Of a stretch of DNA of 64,000 nt, positions 1-8,718 are shown in pieces. Under the pieces are notes generated by a model, which did not search any database, was not told the DNA's origin, and saw only the letters and a list, made by a program, of their open reading frames with translations. The position numbers and the translations under genes were made by a program. The stretch's first letter is position 1. The number at the start of each line of letters is the position of its first letter. The DNA comes from JAFLCL01 sp039809495 (GTDB lineage Bacteria > Myxococcota_A > Polyangia > Polyangiales > Sandaracinaceae), in the NCBI GenBank assembly GCA_039809495.1, contig JBDHVC010000008.1:47594-111593 (forward strand), in the 5' to 3' direction.

Positions 1-3000
1 GGCGATCCTTCTGCGGCACCGCGGACGTCTCGTCGGGGCTCGCGCGCACGACCGCCGTCGCCGCCTCGAGGTCGTTGGCGAGGATGAAGCCGACGCGATC
101 CGCCGTGAGATCGACCGCCGCCGTCCAGCGCTTGAGGTCGAGCTCGGGCGCGGACGCGAGGAGCTTGTTGACGTGGCTGCGGAGCACCTCCTGCTGCGGG
201 CCCGAGAGGTGCTGACGGATCGCGCGGACGTGCTCCTCCACCTGACCGACGAGGTCGTTCGGGATGGGGAACTGCGGCACCTGCGTCTTCATCGCGCCGA
301 GCAGCCACGCGCGGAGCCCCGAGCCCGTCGGCACCAGGTGGCGCAGGAACATCCCGCCCTTGAAGTACGCGAGGTGGCGCCCGACGAGGAAGGCGAGCAC
401 CTGAGGCGGCGCCGAGCCGCGGCCCGCCTTGCCGAGGCTCACGCCCGGCGGCGAGCTGAACACGTAGCCGAGGGCGCCCGGATCGTCGTCGCGGTAGTAG
501 ACGTCCGGCTCGGCGATGCGCGTCGCGCGCGCCGCGTACCAGAGCGTGCGCGCCATGTCCGCCGCGTCCGTCTCGGGGTTGCGCTTCTTGCTCGCGTCGA
601 GCCCGAAGCTCGCGAGCGGCTGGCTCCGGATCGCGAAGACCGCCGGCGCGATCGCCGTGAAGATGTCGGTGAGGAGCGGATCCTGCTCGGGGTGCTGGAC
701 GTGCTTCACCCAGAGCTCGTCCGTCAGCGCCTCGCGCACCGCGGCCGGGGAGCGGCTCCGGTGCTTCTTGAAGAAGCTCTCCTCGTCCGGCTCGGCGTTC
801 TTGAGCATCGTGAGCGCCTGGCAGACGCACCAGCTCTCGTCGGGCCGCTTGGCCTCGGTGTAGAGCTTGCGGAGCGCCTGGTAGCTCTCGATCCGGTAGG
901 GGTTCGTCGCGAGCAGCTGCTGGTGCACGCGCACGGACTGCTGGAAGAATTTCTTCGGATCCTTCGCGAAGATCGTCGCGAGCTGCTCGGCGCGGCGGCG
1001 GTTCTCCGGCTCGAGCTTCTCGGCGCGCTCGAAGGCCTCGACCGCGTCCGCGGAGCGGCTCAGGCGATGCTCGAGCAGCTCGCCGAGCGAGTCCCAGAGG
1101 TGCGCCTGCTCCTCCTTCGAGGCCGTCGCCTCCTGGCGCGCGATCTGCCCGCGGTACGCCTTCTCGAGGCGCGCCCAGTCCTGCTTGGACGTGAGCACCG
1201 AGACGAGCCCGTCGAAGGCCTTGCCGAGCTCCGAGCTGAGCTCGAGCGCCTGCTCGTAGTAGTCCGCCGCCTCGTCGAGGCGGTTGAGCTCGACGTGCGA
1301 GATCGCCGCCGCGGTGTTGTAGTACTTCGCGAGCTGGACCTTGTCGCTGACGAGCTCCGCGATCCGCAGGATGACCTCGACGAGCTTGCCCCAGTCCTTC
1401 GTCTCCGAGTAGACGGCCATCAGCTTCGAGAGCAGGTTGCGGTCGTCGCCCTTGAGCTCGAGCGCCGCGACGTAGGCCTTGCTCGCGCGCGCCTTGTCGT
1501 GGAGCTTGCCGAGCAGGACGTCGCCCTGCTCGACGAGCAGGCCGAAGCGCTCGTCGTCGGGCGCGACGTCGATGCGACGCTTGAGCGTCGAGACGACCTT
1601 CTCGTGGTCGCCCTTGGCCGCGAAGAGCTCCTTGAGCGAGCGGAGCGGCTCGGGCTGGCTCGGGAGCAGCGTCGCCGCCTCCTCGAGGAAGCCCTTGGCC
1701 TCGTCGAGCTGATCGCTGCGCCGGAGCGCGTCGCCGAGCCGCCAGACGATGCGGCCGCGATCGGCGCCGGTGAGGTCCTTGCCGCTCAGCGTGAGGAGGT
1801 CGCGGTAGAGCTCCGCCGCCTCGTCCGCGGCGCCCGAGTCGAACGTCAGCTCCGCGACGCGCTCGAGCACCTCGCGGTCGTTCGGCGCGAGGCTCTTCGC
1901 GTTGAGGTAGGCGAGCTGCGCCTTCTGGAATTCCTTGAGGCGCCGGAGCGTGTCGCCGCAGCGCAGGCAGGTCGCGAGCGCGTCCTCGCGGCTCATCTCG
2001 CTCGTCCGCGCGAGGAGCGGCTCGTAGTAGCGCGCGGCCTCGAGGTACTCGCCCCCGTCGTAGGCGAGGTCGCCGAGCCCGCGCGCGGCGGGCGTGCACG
2101 TCGTGTCGAGCTCGAGCGCGCGCTTGAACGCGTCCCTCGCGCCGAGGTCGTCCTTGAGGCGCTCGCGGCGCAGGGCGCCGAGCTCCGCGAAGAGCTGCGC
2201 CTTGCGGCTCGCGCCCTCGGTCGCGTCGATCTCGCGGAGCAGGAGCTCCGCCGCCCCGTGGGCGTCGCCCCGGCTCCCGTAGACGGCGCGGAGCGCGGCC
2301 GCGGCGTTCACGTCGCCCGGGTGCTGATCGAGCGCCTGCTTGTACTGGACGATCGCGCCGTCCTTGTCGCCGGCCTCCTCGAGGATGCGACCCGCGCGGA
2401 CGTAGAAGTCCGCCTTCTTCGTCTTGTCCGTCTCGGCCTCGGCGAGCTTGCGCACGGCCTCGACGGCGGCGTCCTTGTCGCCCGCCTTCGCCTTGAGCCG
2501 CGCGAGGAGCTCGAGCGCCTCGGCGTTGTCGGGCGCCGCGGCGAGCACCCGCTCGGCCACGCCGATCGCCCGCTCGGGCGCGCCGACGTCGACCATGAGC
2601 ACGCGCGCGGCCGAGAGGAGCAGGCTCACCTTGCGGGGCTCGTCGTTCGAGCCGAGCGCGTGCCGCTCGAGCGTCGCCGCGAGCTCGTCGAAGCGCTGGA
2701 GCTGGCGATAGACGCGCGCGAGCGCCGCGTTGGCCGCGTCGTGGCCCGGCTCGATCGCGACGATCTGCTCGTAGGCCGCGGCCGCGGCCTTGTGATCGAC
2801 GAACTCCTCCTCTTGGATGCCGCCGATGCGCTCCCAGATGCCGATGCGCTGGCGCGGCGTGGCGACGGTCTCGAGCTGCGCCGCGAGGTTGCGCAGGAGC
2901 GCGTCGTAGCGCCCCTTCTGCGCGTAGATGCGCTCGAGGCCCTTCAAGGCGGGCACGTAGCGCGGCGACTCCGAGAGCGCCGCCTCGTACTCGACGCTCG

Positions 3001-5236
3001 CCTCGTCCAGCTTCCCGAGCCGATCCTCGTAGATCTCCGCGAGCGCCGCGAGCGCCTCGACGCGCGCCTCGCCGCGCAGGCCGCGCGCCTTCTGCTCGAG
3101 CACCTTGACGAGCGCGTCCCACTCCTTGCGCTCGCCGTAGATCGCCTCGAGCGCCTCCGAGGCCGCCGTGTGGGTCGGATCCTCCGCGAGGATCTGCTCG
3201 TAGAGGTCGCTCGCGCGCTTGGCGTCGTCGAGCCGACGGTGGAGGATCTCCGCCGCCTCGGCGCGGTAGTCGCGCGCCTTGGCCGCCGGCGCGTTCTCGG
3301 CGCGCTTGAGGAGGATCGCGGCGAGCTCGGGGTAGCTCTGCGCCTTGCGGTAGAGCGCGACCGTGCCCTCGAGCGCCTCGTCGCTCGAGGGATCGAGCGC
3401 GAGCGCCTGCGAGTAGCAGGGGAGCGCGAAGTCGGGGCGCGAGAGCTCGGTCGCGTACCAGTCGCCCATCAGCACGAAGAGGGCGACCTTGTCGGCGCGC
3501 GCGCGCCCCTCGTCCTGCTGCACGGCCTCGTTGAGCGTCGAGATCGCCTCGTTCCAGCGCTGGTTGTTGCCCTTCGCGAGGCGGCAGACCGCCGCCACGG
3601 TGCCCGCGTGGCGCGGGTCCTCCGAGAGCGCCTGCACGTACGCGACGAAGGCGTTGTCGGCGTCGCCGAGCGAGCCCTCGTACGTCTCCGCGATCTCGCG
3701 CAGCACCGCGCCGCGCTCCTCGGCCGACGGCTCGCGATCGACCTTCTCGAGCAGGAGCTCGACGAGCCCCTCCGCGTCCCCGGAGCGGCGCTTCAGCTCC
3801 TCGAGGCCCGCGCGCGCGATCTCGTCCTCGGGGTCGACCGCGAGGAGCTTCTGGTAGATCTCCGTCGCCGCCGCGTCGTCCTTCGCGTCGCTCTCGACGA
3901 GGCGCACGGCTCGAAAGAGCAGCGCCTTCTTCGCGCTCGCGTCCTCGGTCTTCTCGCTCGCCGCGACGAGCGCCTCGGCCGCGAGCGACCACGCCTCGGC
4001 GGGCGTGGCGATCCGCTCGAGGCTCGCCGCGCGCTCGTCGTTCGTCGGCGCCTCGAGCAGCGCGGCCTTCGCGTCGTCGAACGCCTTCTGATCGAGCGGC
4101 TCCTTCTTCTTGGCCTCGGGCGGGATCGACGCGCGCCCGAACGCGTCGAGCAGCTCGCGGAGCGCCGAGGCGCTCTCGAAGCGCTCGCTCGGATCCTTCG
4201 CGAGCAGGCGGAGCACGAGCGCGTCGAGCTCCTTCGTCACCCAGCCGCGCGGCGCGACCGTCGAGGGGGCCGGGACCTCGGAGGTGAGCTGACGCGCCAC
4301 GACGTCGAGCGCCGAGTCGCCCGCGAACGGGGGCTTGCCCGTGATCAGCTCGTAGACGAGCGTCCCGACGGCGTAGAGATCGGCCGAGGGGACGGCGACG
4401 CCGCGCCGCGCGTGCTCGGGGGCGAGCGCCTTCGCCGAGCCGGCGAGCGAGAAGACGGACGCCTGGCTCGCGGAGCTCGGGCTCGAGGGCTGCCCGACGA
4501 GGCGATCGGCCGCCGCGTCGACGAGGACCCCCGTCGGCTCGCTCGGCGCACCCTCGGCGTGGGGCCGCACGATGAAGACGTTCTCGATCTTGACGTTGCC
4601 GTGGGCGAGGCCGCGGCCGTGCAGCGCCTCGAGCGCGGCGAGCACGCCTCGCACGATCGGGCGCGCCTCGTTGATGTGCATCGGCCCCGTGCGCGCGACG
4701 CGCGCGCCGAGGAGCTGCCCGTCGACGTAGCGGGTCGCGACCCACGCGCGCCCGTCGGCGAGCACGCCGCTCGCGAGCACCCCGCCGACGTTGGGGTGAT
4801 CGATCGACGAGAGCGCTCGCTGCGCCACGAGCCAGCGCCGCCGCGCGCCCCGATCGCGCCCGTGCGCCGCGCGGACGATCTTGAGCGCCGCCCGCGCGCC
4901 GTCCTTCTCGGCGAGGTACGTGATCCCCGTCCCGCCCTCGCCGAGCTTCTTCTGGATCTTCCAGCCCTCGACGCTCGTCTGCGCCGGCAGCTCCTCGCTC
5001 GGCGACGCGAGCGCCTTGAGCTCCTTTCGAGCGAAGCCGATCGCGTCGAGGAGCGCGCTGATCGACCCCTCCTCGTCGAGCCGCTCGACCAGCGCCCGCG
5101 CGAAGGTCCCCTTGGTGCCCCGGCCGCCGATCTCGTCCAAGGAGAGGCCGAGGAGGTCCGTCGCGAGGGCCTCGAGCTCCTCGAGCTCGAAGAGCCGCTC
5201 GAGCTCGCTGCGAAGAGATTCCGGTGTAGCGTTCAT
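1..5236 (-). CDS. Kinase-fold/TPR-array protein, probable pseudokinase (3' end outside window)
   Basis: At least 1745 residues are read from the ATG at 5236, and the C-terminus runs off the left edge. Residues about 5-65 form a compact, probably helical module I cannot assign firmly. Residues about 92-370 have the Ser/Thr kinase fold: glycine loop GEGGTG (99-104), the AxK lysine K119, an APE-type segment (LAPEH) and a well kept C-lobe. The catalytic loop reads HGNVKIEN (212-219) instead of HRDxKxxN, and the DFG position reads DAA (D240), so the catalytic aspartate is missing. From about 375 to 1500 there are tandem TPR/HAT-like helical repeats. The last ~200 residues look like a degenerate globular domain sometimes seen after such arrays. 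I infer a signalling scaffold or pseudokinase. It is divergent from the ferredoxin gene, with a structured spacer between. The fold assignment is secure; lack of activity is inferred. Confidence 0.85.
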   Translation of the reverse strand, partial: MNATPESLRSELERLFELEELEALATDLLGLSLDEIGGRGTKGTFARALVERLDEEGSISALLDAIGFARKELKALASPSEELPAQTSVEGWKIQKKLGEGGTGITYLAEKDGARAALKIVRAAHGRDRGARRRWLVAQRALSSIDHPNVGGVLASGVLADGRAWVATRYVDGQLLGARVARTGPMHINEARPIVRGVLAALEALHGRGLAHGNVKIENVFIVRPHAEGAPSEPTGVLVDAAADRLVGQPSSPSSASQASVFSLAGSAKALAPEHARRGVAVPSADLYAVGTLVYELITGKPPFAGDSALDVVARQLTSEVPAPSTVAPRGWVTKELDALVLRLLAKDPSERFESASALRELLDAFGRASIPPEAKKKEPLDQKAFDDAKAALLEAPTNDERAASLERIATPAEAWSLAAEALVAASEKTEDASAKKALLFRAVRLVESDAKDDAAATEIYQKLLAVDPEDEIARAGLEELKRRSGDAEGLVELLLEKVDREPSAEERGAVLREIAETYEGSLGDADNAFVAYVQALSEDPRHAGTVAAVCRLAKGNNQRWNEAISTLNEAVQQDEGRARADKVALFVLMGDWYATELSRPDFALPCYSQALALDPSSDEALEGTVALYRKAQSYPELAAILLKRAENAPAAKARDYRAEAAEILHRRLDDAKRASDLYEQILAEDPTHTAASEALEAIYGERKEWDALVKVLEQKARGLRGEARVEALAALAEIYEDRLGKLDEASVEYEAALSESPRYVPALKGLERIYAQKGRYDALLRNLAAQLETVATPRQRIGIWERIGGIQEEEFVDHKAAAAAYEQIVAIEPGHDAANAALARVYRQLQRFDELAATLERHALGSNDEPRKVSLLLSAARVLMVDVGAPERAIGVAERVLAAAPDNAEALELLARLKAKAGDKDAAVEAVRKLAEAETDKTKKADFYVRAGRILEEAGDKDGAIVQYKQALDQHPGDVNAAAALRAVYGSRGDAHGAAELLLREIDATEGASRKAQLFAELGALRRERLKDDLGARDAFKRALELDTTCTPAARGLGDLAYDGGEYLEAARYYEPLLARTSEMSREDALATCLRCGDTLRRLKEFQKAQLAYLNAKSLAPNDREVLERVAELTFDSGAADEAAELYRDLLTLSGKDLTGADRGRIVWRLGDALRRSDQLDEAKGFLEEAATLLPSQPEPLRSLKELFAAKGDHEKVVSTLKRRIDVAPDDERFGLLVEQGDVLLGKLHDKARASKAYVAALELKGDDRNLLSKLMAVYSETKDWGKLVEVILRIAELVSDKVQLAKYYNTAAAISHVELNRLDEAADYYEQALELSSELGKAFDGLVSVLTSKQDWARLEKAYRGQIARQEATASKEEQAHLWDSLGELLEHRLSRSADAVEAFERAEKLEPENRRRAEQLATIFAKDPKKFFQQSVRVHQQLLATNPYRIESYQALRKLYTEAKRPDESWCVCQALTMLKNAEPDEESFFKKHRSRSPAAVREALTDELWVKHVQHPEQDPLLTDIFTAIAPAVFAIRSQPLASFGLDASKKRNPETDAADMARTLWYAARATRIAEPDVYYRDDDPGALGYVFSSPPGVSLGKAGRGSAPPQVLAFLVGRHLAYFKGGMFLRHLVPTGSGLRAWLLGAMKTQVPQFPIPNDLVGQVEEHVRAIRQHLSGPQQEVLRSHVNKLLASAPELDLKRWTAAVDLTADRVGFILANDLEAATAVVRASPDETSAVPQKDR

Positions 5237-5310
5237 GATCTCTCGGGATGTCTGGGAACCTTTGGGGGGCGGGATCCTACATGCCGCGCCCCCTCCGGCC
5301 AAGCGTGACA

Positions 5311-5462
5311 GCGCGCCTCACTCGACGTGATCGGTCGAGCGGAGGCGCGCTGGCTCGGCGGGAGGGAGGCTCACGCCGATTCACTCGGCGTGAGGGAGGG
5401 TCTGGGGGCAGACCCTCCGACAAGGAAGGAGCAGCACGAATCAGGGCAACTGATTCGTGCTG
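5311..5462. repeat. Array of four consecutive stem-loops between divergent genes
   Basis: Four inverted repeats lie within 152 bases. A: arms 5311-5319 and 5342-5350 (9 bp), with an inner CTCGA/TCGAG pair at 5321-5325 and 5335-5339. B: arms 5370-5379 and 5385-5394 (10 bp, 5-nt loop). C: arms 5395-5404 and 5409-5418 (10 bp, GGGG loop), directly abutting B. D: arms 5432-5444 and 5450-5462 (13 bp perfect, loop GGCAA). A weaker GGCCC/GGGCC pair (5503-5507 and 5514-5518) sits just before the ferredoxin ATG. The flanking genes are divergent, so none of these is a 3' terminator for either annotated gene. The function is unknown. Confidence 0.8.
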
Positions 5463-5519
5463 TGAGGAGAGGCCGCGGGGCCGTTGCGCTTTCGCGGGGC
5501 GTGGCCCATAAGCGGGCCG

Positions 5520-5816
5520 ATGACGAAGGTGCGCTTCCTTCCCGCCGACTTCGAGGTCGACGTCTCGCCCGGCACGGCGCTCGTCGACACCTGCGACGAG
5601 TACCCCGAGACGGAGGTGCCGTTCTCGTGTCGCTCCGCGAGCTGCGGCACCTGCCGCGTGCGGGTCCGTGAGGGCATGGAGCACCTCTCGAAGCCCGCCG
5701 CCGACGAGCTCGACGTGCTCGCCGTCTTCGGCGACGACGCCGACGTCCGCCTCTGCTGCCAGGTCGTCGTCGAGGGAGAGGGCCGCATCGTCCTCGACGT
5801 CGTCGAGCCGCAGTGA
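5520..5816 (+). CDS. [2Fe-2S] ferredoxin
   Basis: Small plant-type ferredoxin of 98 residues. The cluster ligands are C37-x4-C42-x2-C45 (in the SCRSASCGTC stretch) and a fourth cysteine in the LCC motif at 79-80, where the usual motif is LxC. It is expected to be a soluble one-electron carrier for a cytoplasmic redox enzyme; no partner reductase or oxygenase is adjacent. The start is the ATG at 5520. An in-frame GTG-type start 36 nt earlier would add residues that do not match the beta-grasp fold. The gene is monocistronic: divergent from the kinase-like gene and convergent with the TPR gene, 46 nt away. No signal peptide is visible. Confidence 0.93.
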   Translation: MTKVRFLPADFEVDVSPGTALVDTCDEYPETEVPFSCRSASCGTCRVRVREGMEHLSKPAADELDVLAVFGDDADVRLCCQVVVEGEGRIVLDVVEPQ

Positions 5817-5817
5817 C

Positions 5818-5861
5818 AGCGCGCGCCTCGCTCGACGTGATCCGCGCCGCGGACGCGCGCT
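5818..5861. terminator. Inverted repeat between convergent ferredoxin and TPR genes
   Basis: AGCGCGCG at 5818-5825 is complementary to CGCGCGCT at 5854-5861 (8 bp, 28-nt loop), lying just inside the two facing stop codons. The left half repeats, with one difference in 22 bases, the left half of stem-loop A at 5311. There is no T-run. I infer a bidirectional terminator or member of a dispersed hairpin family. Confidence 0.5.
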
Positions 5862-5862
5862 C

Positions 5863-6576
5863 TCAGCCCGTGGGCGTGCTCTGCGCCATGCGCAGGTACA
5901 TCTGCGCGGCCTTGTGCTCGGGCTCGATCTCGAGCGCCTTCTGCCAGGCCTGGATCGCCGCGGCGTTCTCGCCCTTCGCGAGCATCGTGACGCCGAGCGC
6001 GACCCAGGCGGGCACGTAGCGAGGACGCGCGGCGACGGCCTCCTCGAGCTCGAACGTCGCCGCGTCGAGGTCCCCGGTCTGCCGGTAGAGGTTCGCGAGC
6101 CGCAGGCGCAGGTCCGCGAACGTCGGGCAGAGCAGGACGGCCTTGCGCAGCTCGTGCTTCGCGTCGGCCAGCATCCCGACGTCGATGTACGCCTGCGCGA
6201 CCTCGGCGTGGAGGTTCGCGATCTTCCCCTTCACGAAGGGGTCGAGCTTGCCGGGCGACTCGGCCCCCTTGGCGAGCGCGGCCTGGTAGACGCGCTTGGC
6301 GTCGTCGTAGTGCCCGAGGTCGTTGTAGGTGACCGCGAGGTTCAGCGCGGCCTCCGTGTAGCTCGGGTTGATGACGAGCGCCTTCTCGAACATCTCCTGC
6401 GCCTGATCGAGCTGGCCGGCGTCGTGGCGGATGACGCCCATCATGTTGTAGACGTCCGCGAAGCCGCCCTCCGGGCGCTCGAGCACCTGGCGGAGGTAGG
6501 GCTCCGCCTTCGCGAATTCGCGCTTCTCGTAGTGCTCACGACCGAGCGCCAGGAGCTGCTTCGTGCGATCATCCAT
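5863..6576 (-). CDS. Tetratricopeptide repeat protein
   Basis: 237-residue soluble protein made almost entirely of TPR motifs. At least five helix pairs are recognisable, for example around residues 10-40, 41-74, 75-110, 130-165 and 170-230, with the usual small residues and the closing P (as in ALVINPSY and ALEIEPEH). There is no signal peptide or membrane segment. TPR proteins act as protein-protein scaffolds; the partner is not evident. It is divergent from the GspE-N gene, with 161 nt between the start codons. The start is the ATG at 6576, giving MDDRTKQLLALGREHY, which enters the first helix directly. Confidence 0.85.
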   Translation of the reverse strand: MDDRTKQLLALGREHYEKREFAKAEPYLRQVLERPEGGFADVYNMMGVIRHDAGQLDQAQEMFEKALVINPSYTEAALNLAVTYNDLGHYDDAKRVYQAALAKGAESPGKLDPFVKGKIANLHAEVAQAYIDVGMLADAKHELRKAVLLCPTFADLRLRLANLYRQTGDLDAATFELEEAVAARPRYVPAWVALGVTMLAKGENAAAIQAWQKALEIEPEHKAAQMYLRMAQSTPTG

Positions 6577-6737
6577 GCTTCGGCCTCGTTCGAGGGACGC
6601 GGCGGGCGTGGAGCTCGAGCGCGTCGGATCGCCAGGATAGCCCGAGGAGCCGGCCGGAGATCAAAGTCTTGCAGCGCGAGCCCGCGCGGCGCGCGATTTC
6701 TTGAGGGCGCCCCGTCGCCTCCTGCACGATCGAGCGC

Positions 6738-7796
6738 ATGAGCTCCCGCCCGAGGCTCGGCGACCTGCTCGTCGCCGCCAGGATCATCGACGACGCCCAG
6801 CTCGCCGACGCGCTCGGCCGCCAGAAGGAGCTCGGCCTGCGGCTCGGCGAGACGCTCGTCGCGCTCGGCGCCGTGACCGAGCTCCAGGTCGCCCAGACGC
6901 TCTCGCACCAGCTCAGCATCCCCTGGGTGAACCTGCGCCACGTCGACTTCTCGCGCGAGCTCTTGAACCTCGTCCCGGCCGAGCTCGCCGAGCGCGCGCG
7001 GCTCGTCCCCATCTACGTCCGGAAGGTGCGCGCCTCGGGCGAGGTGCTCTTCGTCGCCACCGACGATCCGCTCAACGAGCCGGCGCTCCTCGAGGTGGCC
7101 GCCGTGGTCGGGCTCCCGATCAAGCCGATGGTCGCGAGCGCGCTCGATCTGCGCGAGGCCCTCCGGGTCTACTACGGCCGCGTCGTCCCGGCGCCGCGCC
7201 TCGCCGCGAGCGCGAGGGAGAGCGAGGACGCGGTCGAGCTGAGCGACCTCGAGATCGAGCTCGACCCGAGCTCGCTCGTGCCCTCGGTCGCGCCCCCCGC
7301 GGCGCGTGCGGACGCCCCCGACGCGGCGCGAGGCGACGGCGCGCGTCCCCGACCGAGCCCACGCGACGACGCGCAGGCCGCGCCACGCGAGCCCGCCCCG
7401 CGGGCCTCCGAGGAGCCCGCCGACGAGCCGACCGAGGAGGTCGCCGACGAGCGGATCGACGCGCGACCGCCCCCGAGCGCGCGCTCGAAGCCGCGCATGC
7501 TCACCCTCACGCTCCTCGACGGGACGAAGGTCTCGCTCCCGACGCCGAGCGCGAGCGCGGAGGGCGGCGAGGGCGAGGCCCCGAGCGGGCTCACCACGCG
7601 CGACCTCATCCGCGCGCTCCTGCTCGCGGCCGAGGGCGAGGACGTCTCCAGCGTCCTCCCGAACGCCGCGTGGCAGCCGCTCTTCGCCGCGCTGCTCTCG
7701 CTCCTCCTGAAGAAGGGGCTCGTCGCCGACTGGGAATTCCTCGACGAGTGGGCGAAGGTCGAGCGTGTGCAGCAGAGGCGCCGCGCGCGGCGCTGA
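6738..7796 (+). CDS. Stand-alone GspE/PilB N-terminal (MshEN-like) domain protein
   Basis: 352 residues. Residues about 5-150 match the N-terminal domain of type II secretion and type IV pilus ATPases: RLGDLLVAARIIDDAQL, the LGxTLVxLG turn, and the segment ending in YYGRV. In some family members this domain binds c-di-GMP. The ATPase domain is absent. Residues about 155-260 are an acidic, proline- and alanine-rich linker, and the last ~95 residues form a small helical domain ending in arginines. It may be an adaptor or nucleotide sensor for motility or secretion machinery; no such machinery is adjacent. The start is the ATG at 6738. It is convergent with menA. Confidence 0.8.
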   Translation: MSSRPRLGDLLVAARIIDDAQLADALGRQKELGLRLGETLVALGAVTELQVAQTLSHQLSIPWVNLRHVDFSRELLNLVPAELAERARLVPIYVRKVRASGEVLFVATDDPLNEPALLEVAAVVGLPIKPMVASALDLREALRVYYGRVVPAPRLAASARESEDAVELSDLEIELDPSSLVPSVAPPAARADAPDAARGDGARPRPSPRDDAQAAPREPAPRASEEPADEPTEEVADERIDARPPPSARSKPRMLTLTLLDGTKVSLPTPSASAEGGEGEAPSGLTTRDLIRALLLAAEGEDVSSVLPNAAWQPLFAALLSLLLKKGLVADWEFLDEWAKVERVQQRRRARR

Positions 7797-7820
7797 CGGG
7801 GCACCTCGATCGACGTCAGC
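7792..7820. terminator. Hairpin containing both facing stop codons
   Basis: GCTGACG (7792-7798) and CGTCAGC (7814-7820) are perfect 7-bp arms around a 15-nt loop. The left arm contains the TGA of the GspE-N gene and the right arm contains the complement of the menA TGA. It is probably a bidirectional termination signal. Confidence 0.55.
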
Positions 7821-8718
7821 CCGCGCGCGCGAGGCCGAGCGCGAAGAGGGCGCCGAAGGCGAGGAGCAGCTTCGCCGTCCCCGCGAGCACGTCGTTCAGC
7901 GGGCGCCCCTCCTCGCGCTCGAGGCGGCGCGCGAGGCCGAGCGCGAGGGGCGCGCTGAGCAGGGGGAGCAGCGGCCACGCGCTCGCCGTGAGGAGCGCCG
8001 CGGCGATCGCGCCGAGGTAGGCGAGGGCGAGGAGCGCCGCGTACTCGAGCTCGCCGAAGCGGCGCCCGAAACGGACGACGAGCGTGCGCTTCTTCGCGAC
8101 GACGTCCGTCTCGCGGTCGCGCACGTTGTTCACGACGAGGATCGCCGTCGCGATCGCGCCGACGGGGAGCGCCGCGACCACGCCGAGCGCGGGGAGCGCC
8201 GCCGTCTGCACGAAGATCGTCCCGAGCACGGCGACGAAGCCGAAGAAGAGCATCACGAAGACGTCGCCGAGGCCGTTGTAGCCGAGCGGGTAGGGGCCGC
8301 CGGTGTAGGCGACGCCCGAGGCGATCGAGGCGAGGCCGACGAGCACGATGACGAGCCCCGCGCTCCACGCGAGGTACGCGCCGAAGAGCGCCGCGACGGC
8401 GAAGGCGAGGACCATCGCGGCGCGCATCGAGCGCGCGTCGATCTGGCCGGCGGCGACCGCGCGCGTCGGGCCGAGCCGCGCGCCCGTGTCCGCGCCCTTC
8501 TCGGCGTCGAAGACGTCGTTCGCGAAGTTCGTCCCGATCTGGATCGCGCTGGCGCCGAGGAGCGCCGCGAGCGCGGTGTCGAGCCGGATCCCGCCCGTGA
8601 CGTGCGCGACGGCCGTCCCGACGAGCACGGGGACGATCGCCGCGGTCAGCGTCGCGGGGCGGGCCGCCGCGATCCACGTCGCGAGCGGGGAGGGTGCGGG
8701 CGTGGTCGTCTCGCTCAT
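7816..8718 (-). CDS. menA: 1,4-dihydroxy-2-naphthoate polyprenyltransferase
   Basis: 300-residue integral membrane UbiA-superfamily prenyltransferase. It attaches the polyprenyl tail to 1,4-dihydroxy-2-naphthoate to give demethylmenaquinone. The two Mg-diphosphate motifs are visible: NDVFDAEKGAD (67-77) and NNVRDRETD (197-205). About eight or nine hydrophobic helices follow the family pattern. It is the last gene of the menaquinone operon. Its ATG overlaps the menH stop as ATGA at 8715-8718, so translation is probably coupled. The prenyl donor should come from the polyprenyl diphosphate synthase encoded at the head of the same operon. Confidence 0.95.
   Translation of the reverse strand: MSETTTPAPSPLATWIAAARPATLTAAIVPVLVGTAVAHVTGGIRLDTALAALLGASAIQIGTNFANDVFDAEKGADTGARLGPTRAVAAGQIDARSMRAAMVLAFAVAALFGAYLAWSAGLVIVLVGLASIASGVAYTGGPYPLGYNGLGDVFVMLFFGFVAVLGTIFVQTAALPALGVVAALPVGAIATAILVVNNVRDRETDVVAKKRTLVVRFGRRFGELEYAALLALAYLGAIAAALLTASAWPLLPLLSAPLALGLARRLEREEGRPLNDVLAGTAKLLLAFGALFALGLARAG

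Noticed and set aside
413..432. Possible proline/arginine-rich repeat protein near the left edge
   Set aside because: Belongs to shadow frames of the minus-strand gene; no start signal or domain supports it.
173..5308. Very long open frame on the plus strand (over 1700 codons)
   Set aside because: Antisense of the kinase-like/TPR gene. The product is low-complexity Arg/Leu/Ala-rich with no domain, whereas the minus strand gives kinase and TPR motifs. Such shadows are expected at this GC content.
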